Shown in pieces: positions 1 to 11,292 of a stretch of DNA of 64,000 nucleotides. Source of the stretch: Uranotaenia lowii (lineage: Eukaryota; Arthropoda; Insecta; Diptera; Culicidae); contig NC_073693.1 of the NCBI RefSeq assembly GCF_029784155.1, positions 285,234,875 through 285,298,874 of the forward strand, given 5' to 3'. The translations under genes were made by a program, and so were the position numbers. The notes under the pieces were generated by a model. That model searched no databases. It saw only the letters and a list, made by a program, of their open reading frames with translations, and was not told the origin of the DNA. Positions within the stretch are counted from its first letter, which is position 1, and each line of letters starts with the position of its first letter.

Positions 1-505
1 TAATTGATTCGAAACTTTGATTCTGATTTATTTAGAATGGCTTAAAAAAATATTTCTTCTACTTTATGTAATACTCATTAGTTAAAAAAGTACTTTTTTA
101 AATCAATTTCCTTATTTATTGTGCATTTTTTGGAGTGACATTATTTCTAGCTTTTGAAAACCCTTCAATTTAATTCGCATAGGTCTGATTCGGAATAAAA
201 CAGTAAAATCAATTACTTCGAATTTGATAAATGTCCATGGAATTATTTTCAAATTAAATAGCTCTTTTTAAGCATTATATCTGAATTTGAATTTTGAATG
301 GATATTTTTTATATAGATTTGAAGTCAGAGGTCTTTTATTTTGTCGAAATTTAGAAAAGTAAAAATTTGAAATAGTTCTAAATTATTCATTTGAAATCAA
401 TCTGTTAATTATAAATCATAACATGAAGTGACGTTTTTTTTCATTTTTACTGAGAATTTTCAAACACGTTTGAAAAGATTTAACTTAAAGACTTAAGCAT
501 ATTTT
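1..505. other. AT-rich DNA, no feature seen
   Basis: Strongly AT-rich sequence with frequent stops in all frames. I see no repeat structure or coding signal before the first LINE-like codons near 510. Confidence 0.6.
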
Positions 506-509
506 CAGC

Positions 510-1259
510 ACAACTTTGGGGTGTGCGGGGTGGCTTTCGTCGCACCTCAAGTCGAAGGCTGACAACAGAAATCTGCTCTGAGTTTGTGACGAGTGTTGCA
601 AACTTCTAAAAAATGCTGCTTTTCGTCGATCTTTGGACAGCTACGAAACTCTTATTGCGGACATGCGGAAGAGCCAGGCTTCGTTAGTTGCTGATATGAA
701 GTCTGAAATTGCTGCGACCAACTTGAAGCTTGATAAAATTATAAACGTTCGCCCTAACATTAACCTTTCTCCTCGCGTCCCTGATGCCTGGTAGGACTAG
801 GCACTCCCTCGAACAAGAGGCGCTGAATTGAAAACCCAACTGTAGCCCCTTGTTTGGGTACCAGAAGAAAAACTACCGTAAAAAACTATTGCGACGGTTG
901 CTCCTCGCGAAAGAAAGTTTTGGATCTAACTGGCTCGATTGCAAAATAGTGTTACGGACAAAGATATCGAAGAGTTCGTAATGGAATGTCTCCAATGCGA
1001 ATCAGCTGAAGTTCATGCCCTGGTTCGAAAGAATGCTGATGTTTCCACGCTCAGATCAGTTTCTTTCAAAGTTGGGGTGGATCCTAAGTTGAAAGACACT
1101 GCGCTTTCCCCAAAGACTTGGCCTGCTGGAATATTATTCCGAGAATTCGAGGATTCTGGTTCAAAAAACCCTTTAACTCCTGCTGTCATTTTCTCACTAG
1201 TTGAGCCATCCACGGAGACTCCTGGTAGTTCTGAACCTCGTGTGGCACTAATTCACTGA
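510..1259 (+). pseudogene. LINE ORF1 (gag-like) remnant, Jockey/CR1 group
   Basis: Remnant of the first ORF of a non-LTR retrotransposon. This protein normally coats the element RNA. Codons at about 630-790 encode a polar, probably coiled-coil stretch (MRKSQASLVADMKSEIAATN) that ends at a stop. The best-preserved part is 939-1259 (106 residues), with the block TWPAGILFREFED that I recognise from ORF1 proteins of mosquito Jockey/CR1-group elements. A cysteine-rich stretch near 512-600 may be the remains of a zinc finger but is frame-broken. ORF2 of the same element follows 26 bp downstream. Several stops and shifts show that it is dead. The family is recognised by motif style only, so the exact clade is uncertain. 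Confidence 0.65.
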
Positions 1260-1285
1260 ACGCCTCTACCTATGGTTTACCGAGA

Positions 1286-2521
1286 ATGGACAACGAGTCT
1301 TCTATAATAGCCTCGACTTCAAGCAACCACATAAGACTCTCGAGTTTCTCGTCATCCGAACCTTTCAACAGCTGTCGTGTTAACTTCCATGAACATCACC
1401 AATTCCACGCCTCTTCACGGGCTTCTTCACCGGGACGCAACGAGTCAGGTTTTACGGAGACCTCGAAGCCCTTCGACTCAGTCGCGCTGATTCCAGCCAG
1501 CGACATCAGTCGTCCCGGCTCCGAGTTCGATTGCGGCGATGAGGTTCTCCAGCCTGCACTGACAGGAAAGTATTCAACTTTCGTCGACCTTCCCATCCGT
1601 GATAGATTTTTCCGTTCCAGTGAACGACGATCCGGTGCGTCTGTCAGGTCACGAGATCAACTAAATATCTACTACCAAAATGTCGGCGGTATCAACTCCT
1701 GCGTCAACGAATATCTGCTAGCCACCTCATGCACCAGCTACGATATTGTGGCTTTCACCGAAACCTGGCTGAACGACAGAAGCCTCACCAGTCAGGTTTT
1801 TAGCTCCGACTACACAGTGTTCCGGCGTGACCGAGGTCCTCACAACAGTACTTAATCCACCGGCGGGGGTGTTCTGATTGCCATCCGATCCGGTCTTTCA
1901 GCCACTCCAATCGACGACGAATCATGGAACGATCAGGAATTAGTGTGGATCCGTATCGATCTGGGTACTCGAAAGCTCTTCGTTGGGGTTTTATACCTAC
2001 CTCCTGATCGTGCCAAAAGCGCGGTCTTCGCAGAGTCGTTTACCGGCGACCTTTCCCGGTTGTGTTCCCATACTGTTCCCGAGGACGACATTCTTATTAT
2101 TGGCGACTTCAACCTGCCCAGACTTAAATGGTGTTTCTCTCAGTGCGGTTTTTTGCTTGCTGATCCAGCGAGATCTTCATTTACTACGCCCTCTAGTTTG
2201 ATCCTCGACCCACTCAGCACAGCAACTCTCCGACAAATTAACAGCGTCGAGAATGAGAATGGTCGCTTGCTCGATCTCTGTTTTGTTAACGACGGATCCC
2301 AATTGGCTACGATTGAACTGGCTCCTGCGCCTCTGGTTAAGCTTGTTCCTCACCACCCGGCACTGCTGCTTTCGCTTGAAATCTCTGAAGTTGTGACTCC
2401 TATCAAGAAGCCGGCATCCTTTTTTCTCAATTTTAAGAAAGCCGATTTTGTCGCTATTTCACAAACGCTTGACGCCATCGACTGGAATTCTGAACTCGAA
2501 TCTTCCGATCCAAACGCCGCG
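1286..2521 (+). pseudogene. LINE ORF2, endonuclease domain (5' part)
   Basis: This is the N-terminal apurinic/apyrimidinic-type endonuclease of a LINE polyprotein, which nicks target DNA for target-primed reverse transcription. Visible blocks are IYYQNVGGIN near 1668, the catalytic-glutamate block VAFTETWLND near 1750, GGGVLIAIRSG near 1865, ILIIGDFNLPRLKW near 2090 (the GDFN motif) and LLDLCFVND near 2270. A TAA at 1853-1855 falls between the TETWL and GGGVLI blocks, so the reading frame is interrupted once. The protein is then cut by a palindromic insertion at 2522 and resumes at 5966 in matching sense. The upstream neighbour is ORF1 of the same element. Clade: Jockey/CR1 group, possibly Kiri-like. 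Confidence 0.85.
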
Positions 2522-3754
2522 CACACAGGGGTAAAACATGAAAAAGGCGATCAAAACTGTTTTCTGCCGAAACTGTTCGTTTTTGACCTATAGTGTCTTC
2601 GAGACAAATGACCAACATTACAAGGGCTAAAAAATTAGTTTTTTGAAAAATTGATTAATCCACCTAGTAGTGAGTTTGAGAAACTCACTTTTTTAATATT
2701 CATTTAAGAGCTGTATTGTCTGAGAAAAGTTTTTAGCTTGTACCAAGTCTAGCAACTTTGCTTAAGAAGTCATAGCAGTAACATTAATCGTTTCAAAGTT
2801 ATGACAATTTTTAGAAAAATAACACCAATTTTCAGTTTTTTCAACATAACTTTTTTGCGCGTTATTTTCCATTTAAAATATGTTCTAGGGAGTTTTGAAG
2901 ACAGAAAAGTTGTACACTTTTGCTGAATATACTGTATAGAAATTTTCAAGTTTAAACGAAATATCTTAAAAATACTTAACAAAAATAGTCATTTTGAACT
3001 GGTTATATCTTCTGAGTTCGGACGAGTTCGGTTACATATTTTACAGTTTTGCAATCAGAAAAGTATCGCCTTTCAAACAATATACGATTCAAAGTGGCCA
3101 ATTTTGATCCTCATAGTGTAAATGTCAATAGAAGTGAAATAAAAATGAAGTTTTTATATTAGTTTGAGCCTCTACCATCTCAAGTCCAAGTGGTTCAAGT
3201 AGGCCTACTGTTAGGAATCCTACATGTTGCAGCCAAATAGTAATAGTTATGCTCAAATTAGTATAAAAACTTCACTTTCGGCTCACTTCTATTGACATTT
3301 ACACTATGAAGGTCACAATTGGCCACTTTGAATTGTACATTGTTTGAAATGCGATACTTTTCTAATTGCAAAACTGTAAAATATGTAACCGAACTCGTCC
3401 GAACTCAGGAGATATAACCAGTTCAAAATGACTATTTTTGTTAAGTGTAATATATATTTATTTCCGGCAAATCAGTCTTATTATGTTTAACACACATTCA
3501 ATCTCGATAAGACATGCATACTAGATTCCAGTTTTAACAAACACACTCTAAATTTTTTGGAAATGTGCCACATATTCAATACACCACACACTGTGAACCA
3601 AAGAACCGATGTAAAAAACTTGAACACAATATTTGCTTCAATTTTGGACATTTTACACAAGTCAAACTACAAGAAAACTAACCATAAAAAAGATAGAAAG
3701 AACACAGTTGAAACAACAGTTATACAAAACTCTACCGCCTAAATTCACCCAACC

Positions 3755-4232
3755 TTTTTGGCTTTCTTACAGAAAGGCATAGGGAACGGTCAGTTGGGGA
3801 TATCATTAATTAAGGGTCCAAGACCCCACTTTATAGGTACCAATCGACTCAGCTCGACGAGTTACGATGATGTCCGTTTATTTGTATGTTCGATAAAAAC
3901 GTTCTTAACACATTAACTCCTATTCTAGGTTTCACGATTTTAATGAAATTAGTATCGAAAAATTGGATTTTTTTTCCTGTAGGTCGTAGCTCAAAACCAA
4001 AAAAAACAAAATTGTTTAAAATTTGTCTATTCCATAGTAAATATCTTGCTTATGTCGGCTCCAAAAAAGGTAGCCATTAGCTCAGCAGCAGTAGCCAGCA
4101 ATCGCTAAATTAATCACGAGGCGATCAAAAATTTGACAAAAAAACATCAAACTAGTGCAGAGATATGATCTCACGCCCTGAAACGTGCTAGACCAGAGAG
4201 CTAACCACTAGACCACCAGTGAACGCTTAAAG
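3755..4232 (-). repeat. tRNA-headed SINE-like unit, copy 1
   Basis: Read on the minus strand, the unit starts with GTGGTCTAGTGGTTAG (plus 4201-4216), a typical tRNA A-box region. A degenerate B-box follows, then a body ending in a CTTTCTGTAAGAAAG hairpin near 3765. A second copy in the same orientation lies 646 bp downstream (4403-4878) and matches closely over roughly 400 bases of body. Such polymerase III units have no coding role and depend on LINE machinery. The body contains sequence that I recognise as common in mosquito genomes. Confidence 0.55.
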
Positions 4233-4402
4233 TAACGATGTTCAAACTGAAAGAGCTTGAAGCATTTTGATAGATAAATTCATCCCGGTGTCTTGGCGGA
4301 TTTTCTGTTTGTCGGTCCCATCACAGCAAATGGCATTTCCATAATGGTGGTTTTGAACAAGCAACGATACCACATGTTTTTTTTATCTTATGATCGGTAG
4401 GT

Positions 4403-4878
4403 TTTTTGGCTTTCTTACAGAAAGGCATAGGGAACGGTCAGTTGGGGATATCATTAATTAAGGGTCCAAGACCCCACTTTAAAGGTACCAATCGACTCAG
4501 CTCGACGAGTTACGATGATGTCCGGGAATTTGTATGTTCCATAAAAACGTTCTTAACACATTAACTCCTATTCTAGGTTTCACGATTTTGATGAATTTAG
4601 TATCAAAAAATTGCATTTTTTTTCCTGTAGGACTTATTTCAAAACCAAAAAAAAACAAAATTGTTTAAAATTTTTCTATTTCATAGAACATATCATGCTT
4701 ACGTTGGCTCCAAAAAAGGTAGCCATTTGCTCAGCAGCAGTAGCCAGCAATCGCTAAATTAATTACAAAGGCGATCAAAAATTTGACAAAAATTTCATAA
4801 AACAGCAGAGAATCGATCCCACGCCATCTAGCATGAGAGTTTAGAAGGTTAACCCCTTGACCACTAGTGAGCGTCGAG
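4403..4878 (-). repeat. tRNA-headed SINE-like unit, copy 2
   Basis: The body is the same as in the copy at 3755-4232 and it lies in the same orientation. On the minus strand the A-box-like stretch is GTGGTCAAGGGGTTAA (plus 4849-4864) and the B-box is GGGATCGATTC (plus 4810-4820), a good fit to GWTCRANNC. The head diverges more between the two copies than the body does, so they may carry different tRNA-derived heads. Confidence 0.55.
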
Positions 4879-5360
4879 ATATGTGGCTCTCAAACTTTAA
4901 CAGTTTGAATTATTTGGATTATAAATGAACTCGTTGAAGTTCGTTTATCCTCCAAAAAACGTACTGGGCACCTTTTTTTATATTGAGTTTAGTAATTTTT
5001 GCTATCGATTTTCTTTTATCATAATCTTTTTTATAGATTAATAATAAATAATTCAGAAATAAGAAATCCATTATTGTGTCATTTATTTCCAAAGATAATT
5101 GACACTCTGTAAGAAAGCCTCCAATCCACTGATAAGTGTATTAAATCGGGTTTTATATAAATAACCGGTGAGATTTCAAATTTAAATTTAAATTCTAGAC
5201 GCCTTTACTTAGTTTTATCAATTTTCACAGTGAAACTAGTGACGGACAAATTCAAACAGTACGCTTTTTCCAAAAGCAATAACAACGACAATTTTTGTAA
5301 GTAGAGTTAAAAATAAGCGAACATCACACACAAATTTTATAATTACACATAAATAATTGT

Positions 5361-5402
5361 AGAACCCCTGAAGATGATGTCATACGACATCGAAACGTCG
5401 GT
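5361..5402 (+). ncRNA. Hammerhead-ribozyme-like core
   Basis: CTGAAGA (5368-5374) is followed by a perfect 6-bp stem, GATGTC (5376-5381), loop ATAC, GACATC (5386-5391), and then GAAAC (5392-5396). This is the hammerhead order CUGANGA - stem II - GAAA, with the variable position 7 as A. A convincing stem III and cleavage triplet are not obvious, so activity is unproven. It sits just upstream of a 40 bp tail repeat, as expected for a Penelope-like element. Confidence 0.5.
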
Positions 5403-5960
5403 TTAAAAATAAACTTCGTTTGTTAAACATAATAAGACTGATTTGCCGGAAATAAATATACATAACAAACATACAGTCGACATCTCGTAAAACCAACATT
5501 TGTTAAGTGTTTTTAAGATATCTCGTTTAAACTTCAAAATTTCTATACAGTATATTCAGCAAAAGTGTACAACTTTTCTGTCTTCAAAACTCCCTAGAAC
5601 ATATTTTAAATGGAAAATAACGCGCAAAAAAGTTATGTTGAAAAAACTGAAAATTGGTGTTATTTTTCTAAAAATTGTCATAACTTTGAAACGATTAATG
5701 TTACTGCTATGACTTCTTTAGCAAAGTTGCTAGAATTGGTACAAGCTAAAAACTTTTCTCAGACAATACAGCTCTAAAAAGAATATTAAAAAAGTTAGTT
5801 TTTCTAACTCACTACTAGGTGGATTAATCAATTTTTCAAAAAACTAATTTTTTAGCCCTTGTAATGTTGGTCATTTGTCTCGAAGACACTATAGGTCTAA
5901 AACGCACAGTTTCGGCGGAAAATAGTTTTGATCGCCTTTTTCATATTTTACCCCTGTGTG

Positions 5961-6285
5961 CGCCGCTGCTATGAAGTTTTCCCATATCATCAACTACATC
6001 ATCGATCGTCACGTACCAAAACGCTCAGCAGCCTCTGATCTACGTGGTCGCTGGGTCACGAAAGAGTTGCGACAAATGAAAGCACTTAAGAACAAAGCCC
6101 TCCGCTACTACTTGAGGCACAAGTTTCTCCACGCCAAAAACCAATATCGCAAACTTAACGCAGCTTATAAAAAAGTATGCACGCGTTGTTGCCAGGGCTA
6201 CCTTGTCCGGGTTCAGCGTGGTTTTAAAACTAGACCCAAATCGTTTTTCATTAAGGACCAACGGAAAGAATCGGGCTTACCGTCC
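5961..6285 (+). pseudogene. LINE ORF2 continuation: region between endonuclease and RT
   Basis: Continuation of the LINE polyprotein after the palindromic insert. Codons AAMKFSHIINYI run directly on from the PNAA codons left of the insert. The stretch includes IIDRHVPKR and a basic, helical region (WVTKELRQMKALKNKALRYY) typical of the linker before the reverse-transcriptase palm. An internal stop or shift separates it from the next piece. A TA-flanked MITE interrupts it at 6286. Confidence 0.8.
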
Positions 6286-7135
6286 TAGGGGAACATGCCC
6301 TATTATGCGCCACCTAAGCGAATTGCTGATTTTCTATGTGTTCCACGTACAAATTGTGTTAAAAATGGGTGCAATCGCTGAAGAAAATTGTTTTCTATAA
6401 ATACCTATGATTTTTTATTACTCAAATTGCTATAGTTGCTTCAAAAACGTGAAACCTTATTCAAAGCCACAGAACAAAACTGTGTTGCAAATACGCGCCG
6501 CCGTGTATTCAATACGCGCCTAGCAGCCGAACACACCCGAAAGCAGCCGAAGACCGAAAACACACCAATACTTACAGACACTTTGAATGAAAATAAAATC
6601 AAAATGGACTAATCAAAATTTAAAAAAAAAATAAAAGTAGATTTTTTGGGATGAATTAACGCTTAAAATAAGGTTTTAGACTTTTTGTTCATTTTTAATG
6701 AAAATTGGTCTTTTTGAAAAATTAAAGCTATTTTCAGCCTACTACGATTGGCGCGTTATAACGAGCGCATGGGCCGTGATAAAACATACCCATAAAAAGC
6801 ATACCAGAGCAAGTTCGGTATAATTTTTTAGCATTAAATCGTAGTTTAGATTCTCCACTATCGATGTGTCAGAAAATATTGTCTTATTCGTTTTCCTCTG
6901 CTTGGTGACACTTTATTGAAAGTGTTTTAAAAATTAGATCGAAATGAAGAAAAACCTAAATTGTGAAATTATCACGAAACAGGAGCATTTTAAGGAAAAA
7001 TTCATACTTGCCATGACTAATCACAGCATTTAGAACAAATTGGTAATATTTTGCAGGCTTAAAATGCTTCAGATTCTTCAAAACAAGGGTGGCGCGTATT
7101 AGCCACATGGGGCGTTATATGAACTTTTCCCCTAC
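6286..7135. mobile_element. TAGGGGA-type MITE in LINE ORF2
   Basis: Left end TAGGGGAACATGCCCTATTA; right end is the inverted TTCCCCTA. Both ends also carry GGCGC-containing inverted blocks (ATGCGCCACC near 6308 and GGTGGCGCGTAT near 7089). TA dinucleotides at 6286-6287 and 7134-7135 act as the duplicated target. The unit is 850 bp and non-coding. It shares its termini with elements at 12886, 24546 and 44918. Confidence 0.75.
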
Positions 7136-8703
7136 ATGTTTTTGGAGACAAGTCGGCGACCTCGGACCTTAATATTTGTAACCTCTTTGCTGACAAATTC
7201 CGTAGTACTTTTGATTCTGGTTCAATATCCACGGACCAGTTGACTATGGCGGCTAGTAACGTCCCACGTCAGAGCACTTCCTTTCATCACATCGTAATCG
7301 ATGACGATACCGTCTTGAAGGCGATTGTTGAGCTGAAATCCAGTGTTTCTGCAGGTCCGGATGGCATTCCAGCGACTTTTCTAAAACGCTATATATCACA
7401 TATGCTGTCCTATAAAACGAATCTTCCAATCATCGCTCACGGAATCCACGTTCCCTTCCATTTGGAAAGAGGCTTACATGTTTCCGGTCTACAAAAAAGG
7501 TGACAGGAGGAACGTTAACAATTATCGCGGTATTTCTGCCCTACGTGCGATCACCAAACTGTTTGAGCTGGTTGTATTAGATCCATTTTTCTCGTATTGC
7601 AATTTTTATTTCTCTAACGAACAACATGGATTCATGCCCAAGCGCTCTACGACAACAAACCTGTTGACGTTCACATCTTCCGTGCAAGACAGTTTTGCCA
7701 TTGGATCTCAAACCGACGTAATCTACACCGACCTGAACGCAGCTTTCGACAAGGTAAACCACAAAATAGCCATAGCCAAACTAGATCGTATCGGTATTTG
7801 CGGCTCTTTACTGGAATGGTTCCATAGCTACCTGGTAGGACGGAAACTTTTTGTACGATCAGGTGAATCATTTTCCAATCAATTCCCTGTCTCTTCTGGA
7901 GTAACTCAAGGAGCCACCTAGGACCCATCATATTCCTGATCTACTTCAACGACGTGCTGCTGCCTCTCGATGGACCAAAACTGGCGTATGCTGACGACTT
8001 GAAATTGTTTCAATCGACCAACAGCCCCGATGATGTCAACGTCTTGCAGAGCCAGTTTAACATCTTCGCCGCCTGGTGTGATGTCAATTGCCTTCCCTTG
8101 AATCACAAGAAATGTACGGTACTTTCGTTTTCACGCAAGCGGCTACCGCTATCGGCTGATTAATTTCTTGGACATGAGGCAATTGCTCGAGTTGAGCATG
8201 TGAAAGACCTTGGTGTGATCCTGGACAAACGGCTGGATTTCAAGATCCACACAAACTACATCGTTGATAAAGCTTCCAGATGCCTGGGTCTTTTATTCCG
8301 CATAACAAAAGACTTTAAGGATATTTATTGTCTCAAGAGTCTTTACTGCAGCTTGGTTCGATCGTCCCTCGAATATGCCTCGGCTGTATGGTGCCCCTAC
8401 TACCAAAATGGCTCGGAGCGTATCGAAGCCATCCAGAGGCGTTTTTGCGCTTCGCTCTCCGGAACCTGAACTGGCAAGACCCGTTCCGACTCCCCAGCTA
8501 CGAAAGCCGCTGCCGCCTTATCGACATCGACACGCTGCAGGCCCGCCGGACCGCAACACGGGCCTCTATTGTTGCCGATCTGCTTTCGTCTAGAACCGAA
8601 TGCCCTGCACTGCTAGAAGCACTCCAACTCAGCGTGCGATCCCGAGGCTTGAGGAATCGTAATCTCTCCGACAGAATAACTACGGAGCTAATACAGCGCT
8701 AAT
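7136..8703 (+). pseudogene. LINE ORF2, reverse transcriptase domain
   Basis: Reverse-transcriptase part of the Jockey/CR1-group LINE that starts at 510. Blocks in order are SVSAGPDGIPATFLK near 7345, VYKKGDRRNVNNYRGIS near 7481, the SNEQHGFMPKRST block near 7612, DLNAAFDKVNH near 7730, PVSSGVTQGA near 7885, the catalytic AYADDLKLF near 7985 (the YADD box), NHKKCTVLSFSR near 8103 and the C-terminal VKDLGVILDKRL block near 8199. It ends at TAA 8701-8703. Frame changes occur near 7490, 7920 and 8460, and stops lie at 7919 and 8161, so the copy is inactive. All signature palm residues are still readable. Confidence 0.92.
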
Positions 8704-8902
8704 TGGTGCAATAAGGACGTTTAAACGCTTCTCCGATCATTTTGATTTTGACGTTTTGAGGGAATTATTCCGAAAAAGAATTAGTGCTTTAAGTATAGTA
8801 TAGAGTAAATTCCGTGTAATTGTAGTTTGTCTTTAATTTTAAACCTATCATTTGGATCAATATGTGATCTGTTGATGAAAATAAACAAATAACAAATAAT
8901 GT
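8704..8902 (+). other. LINE 3' UTR and A-rich simple tail
   Basis: About 200 bp follow the ORF2 stop and end in AAATAAACAAATAACAAATAAT. A short A-rich repeat tail of this kind is typical for CR1/Jockey-type LINEs and marks the 3' end of the element. Confidence 0.65.
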
Positions 8903-11050
8903 TCTGTTGAAGTTTAAAAAAAAAATCGATCAAGGATATGTTTTAAGAGCCAAGAATGCTTAAGGAGCATAGTGTACATTATATTTACCAACCATGCAAT
9001 ATCTTTTTTTTCCTTTTTTCTTTTTTCTTGTAGGGTTTTTACCAAGTTTTCGACATTTCTTGCATGTTTTGTCAGAAAAAAAACATAAAACAAAGTTAAT
9101 TGACTAAAGTTTTTCATCTTAAATATGGTCTCGATGGTCTAGTTTTTGACATTAAATTTAACTTTTTGACTCCTAAAGTTTGAGTTTTCGACAAGAACAT
9201 TTCCACTTCCTTTGTTCGCAGAGGAATATTAATAGGGAAAATGTTGGCAAAAATATGGACTAACCTAAAACACTTAATTCAGAACCTTATCCATCCATTG
9301 ATTCCTTTTATATTGCTTTTATTCGAATAAAAGGTAAGTTTTTTTCATGATTCAAAATCATTCTTATTTGATCGAATACATTGATTTGAACAGAATATAT
9401 CCTAGTTGCGATCAAAATAAGATAAGAAAATAGAAAAGTGAGGCATTGTCATTTTGGCGTCCATTCAACTAGTAGTACATGACTACACTACACAATAAAC
9501 TTTGAAGCTTAAACTGTGTAGGTTTTACACCATATAATAGATATAGGATGTGCACCAGCTGTATTTGATCGTTTATTATAAGTGTACTGTTTCTCACTAT
9601 CAAAGATTCAAATAAAAAACTACAAGAAAAGGGTAATTTCAAACAGCGTTTCCTTAGTTAAATCCAATCCTAGGGGCAAGATTTTCCCCTCCGGTAGGCA
9701 GCAGACAGCAACAACAGAAACGTGTTAAATCATACTTTCATCTCAGGCACTATCTGCGGGGATTATCAACATCACAGCTGCACTACATCAAGGCCTATGT
9801 TTATGATTTATTGTATTTTATCGTGTTATGATGGGCTGTCACATAAACTCTGGCCGAGAGCACGTCTTAAAGCCTTGCAGCCTGAAAGGCTCGAAGCCTT
9901 AAAGTATTAGCTTCGGGGGCGCCTCGAGCGTATCCGTCCACTCGAAGATGATGACGGCTGTTAAGGGTGCGGCAAATTATTACTATTTGCGATACATTAA
10001 TTGATAACTAATGGCCATTAGATGCGGCATCGAGAGCGAAGCGGAAAAATGAAACTGAAGCTGGATCTGAATCTTCGAGGCAGGTTTGCTGGCTTCCCGT
10101 GATCGAGTTCCTCTAAACTTTCAATTGAAACCACTATTTGTGGGGGCCTCTCTCGGGCCTATTAGCTGAATACATATCTCGGGAGCCAGAAGGAAAAAAA
10201 AGTGTATCCCAATCGATCAGGTTTCTGGATGTTTAGCGCTTCTCAATGTAGGTTTCTATCGATTTAATTGATATAATTCAGGGTTCCGACGGGTTAGTTT
10301 GGATCAGATGCTGCCAAAGATGGAGCAGCAACGAGGAGGAGGTGCCACCAATTAACTGTGCATTATTGATGGTGCCTGCAAACGAGTTCTGACAGACTGC
10401 TGATCAGTTTATTGGCCTCTGGATCCAACTCCAACTTTGAACGCTAAAAGATGTGAAGCGCCTTGCAGCATTCAGTCTTCGGAAGCTGAATACCGTTTTT
10501 TTGCTCATCAAATCTGCTGCTGCATGCTCCATGCAAAACTGAAACTGCGGAAGAGGCTATTGACTTTATGTCGATGTTACCTGTTATAATATTGAACACT
10601 TTAACAGCCGTTTCTGGGGAATTGAAACCAGACGAGCAACGACGATTACACCGAGACGATGGAATCGTTTAGAGGTGATTGCTCTGGTTTTTATTGATTT
10701 CATTTTCAGTGCTGATTTTTAACGTAGGTACATTAATTTATAATCTGACACCTCTCGGTCTTTTAGCTCAGTTTGTTTTTTGGAATTCTATACGCTATAG
10801 GGTGCTACACTGCTACAAGTCAAAGTTAAAGATTTTAATATACTTTTAATAATTCAATAAACCTTAATTGTTATAACACGGTGAAAAATAGCTTTCAAAG
10901 TTGTATCACCTCTTCGAATAGTTCATTAACTAAAACTGATCAAATATCCATTGATGCTTGATAAGTAAATTAGAGTGAAATAGAATACTAATCAGAACGT
11001 TTTATTTCGAAGCGAATTGTCAAATGTAAATAAACAGATGGGAGAAAAAG
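8903..11050. other. Unique-looking non-coding DNA
   Basis: No transposon signature is seen. 9640-10700 is clearly less AT-rich than its surroundings, lacks internal repeats and has no long open frame. It could be intronic or regulatory DNA. I see no gene. Confidence 0.4.
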
Positions 11051-11292
11051 TACCGTAAAACGGGGGTAACTTTGACAAACAATTAATTTTTGCACATTAC
11101 CATCAATAACTCAGCCTATTGTTTGAATTTTTAAAATCTGTTTTCTTTGTTTGAAAGCCTGAGTATCAAATAGACAATATTTGGTTTGTAATTAAAAATT
11201 TTTTCTGATAGTTAAAAATGAAATTTCAAAATCTCAATTTATTTATTTTTTCCGAAGCTCGCAAACAATTAGCTCTCTTGATAAAATCAAAA
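11051..11292. mobile_element. Left end of a TACCGTAAAACGGGG-type MITE
   Basis: TACCGTAAAACGGGGGTAAC followed by TTTGACA matches a TIR type that I recognise from mosquito MITEs. The matching right end is not found before or after the gap, so it is probably inside the N run. Confidence 0.4.

Larger units (their letters stand above)
3449..5498. mobile_element. Penelope-like composite insert nested in the palindrome
   Basis: The insert interrupts the right arm of the palindromic element. A 12 bp direct repeat TTTGTTAAGTGT flanks it (3437-3448 and 5499-5510), and removing the insert restores the arm. A perfect 40 bp inverted repeat joins 3453-3492 to 5421-5460. Just inside the right repeat is a hammerhead-like core (5368-5396). 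Penelope-like retroelements are known for hammerhead ribozymes in their terminal repeats and for short tails repeated in inverted orientation, and I infer that class from this. No reverse transcriptase is present, so the copy is non-autonomous or heavily deleted. Two tRNA-headed SINE-like units occupy much of the interior. Confidence 0.55.
2522..5960. mobile_element. Palindromic TIR element, copy 1 (CACACAGGGG termini)
   Basis: The element starts CACACAGGGGTAAAA and ends TTTTACCCCTGTGTG. The two arms are inverted copies of each other over several hundred bases, for example GAGTTCGGACGAGTTCGG near 3015 and its complement near 3395, and the centre lies near 3215. Without the nested insert at 3449-5498 the element is about 1.4 kb and has no coding capacity. 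The right flank is CGCCG (5961-5965). The same CGCCG lies at 2515-2519, two bases (CG) away from the left terminus, so the TSD is slightly imperfect. A second element with the same termini lies at 61942-63262 with a perfect CGACG TSD. CGNCG 5-bp duplications are the known habit of Transib transposons, so a non-autonomous Transib-like element is inferred. The terminus matches only the first bases of the Transib consensus. Confidence 0.85.
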
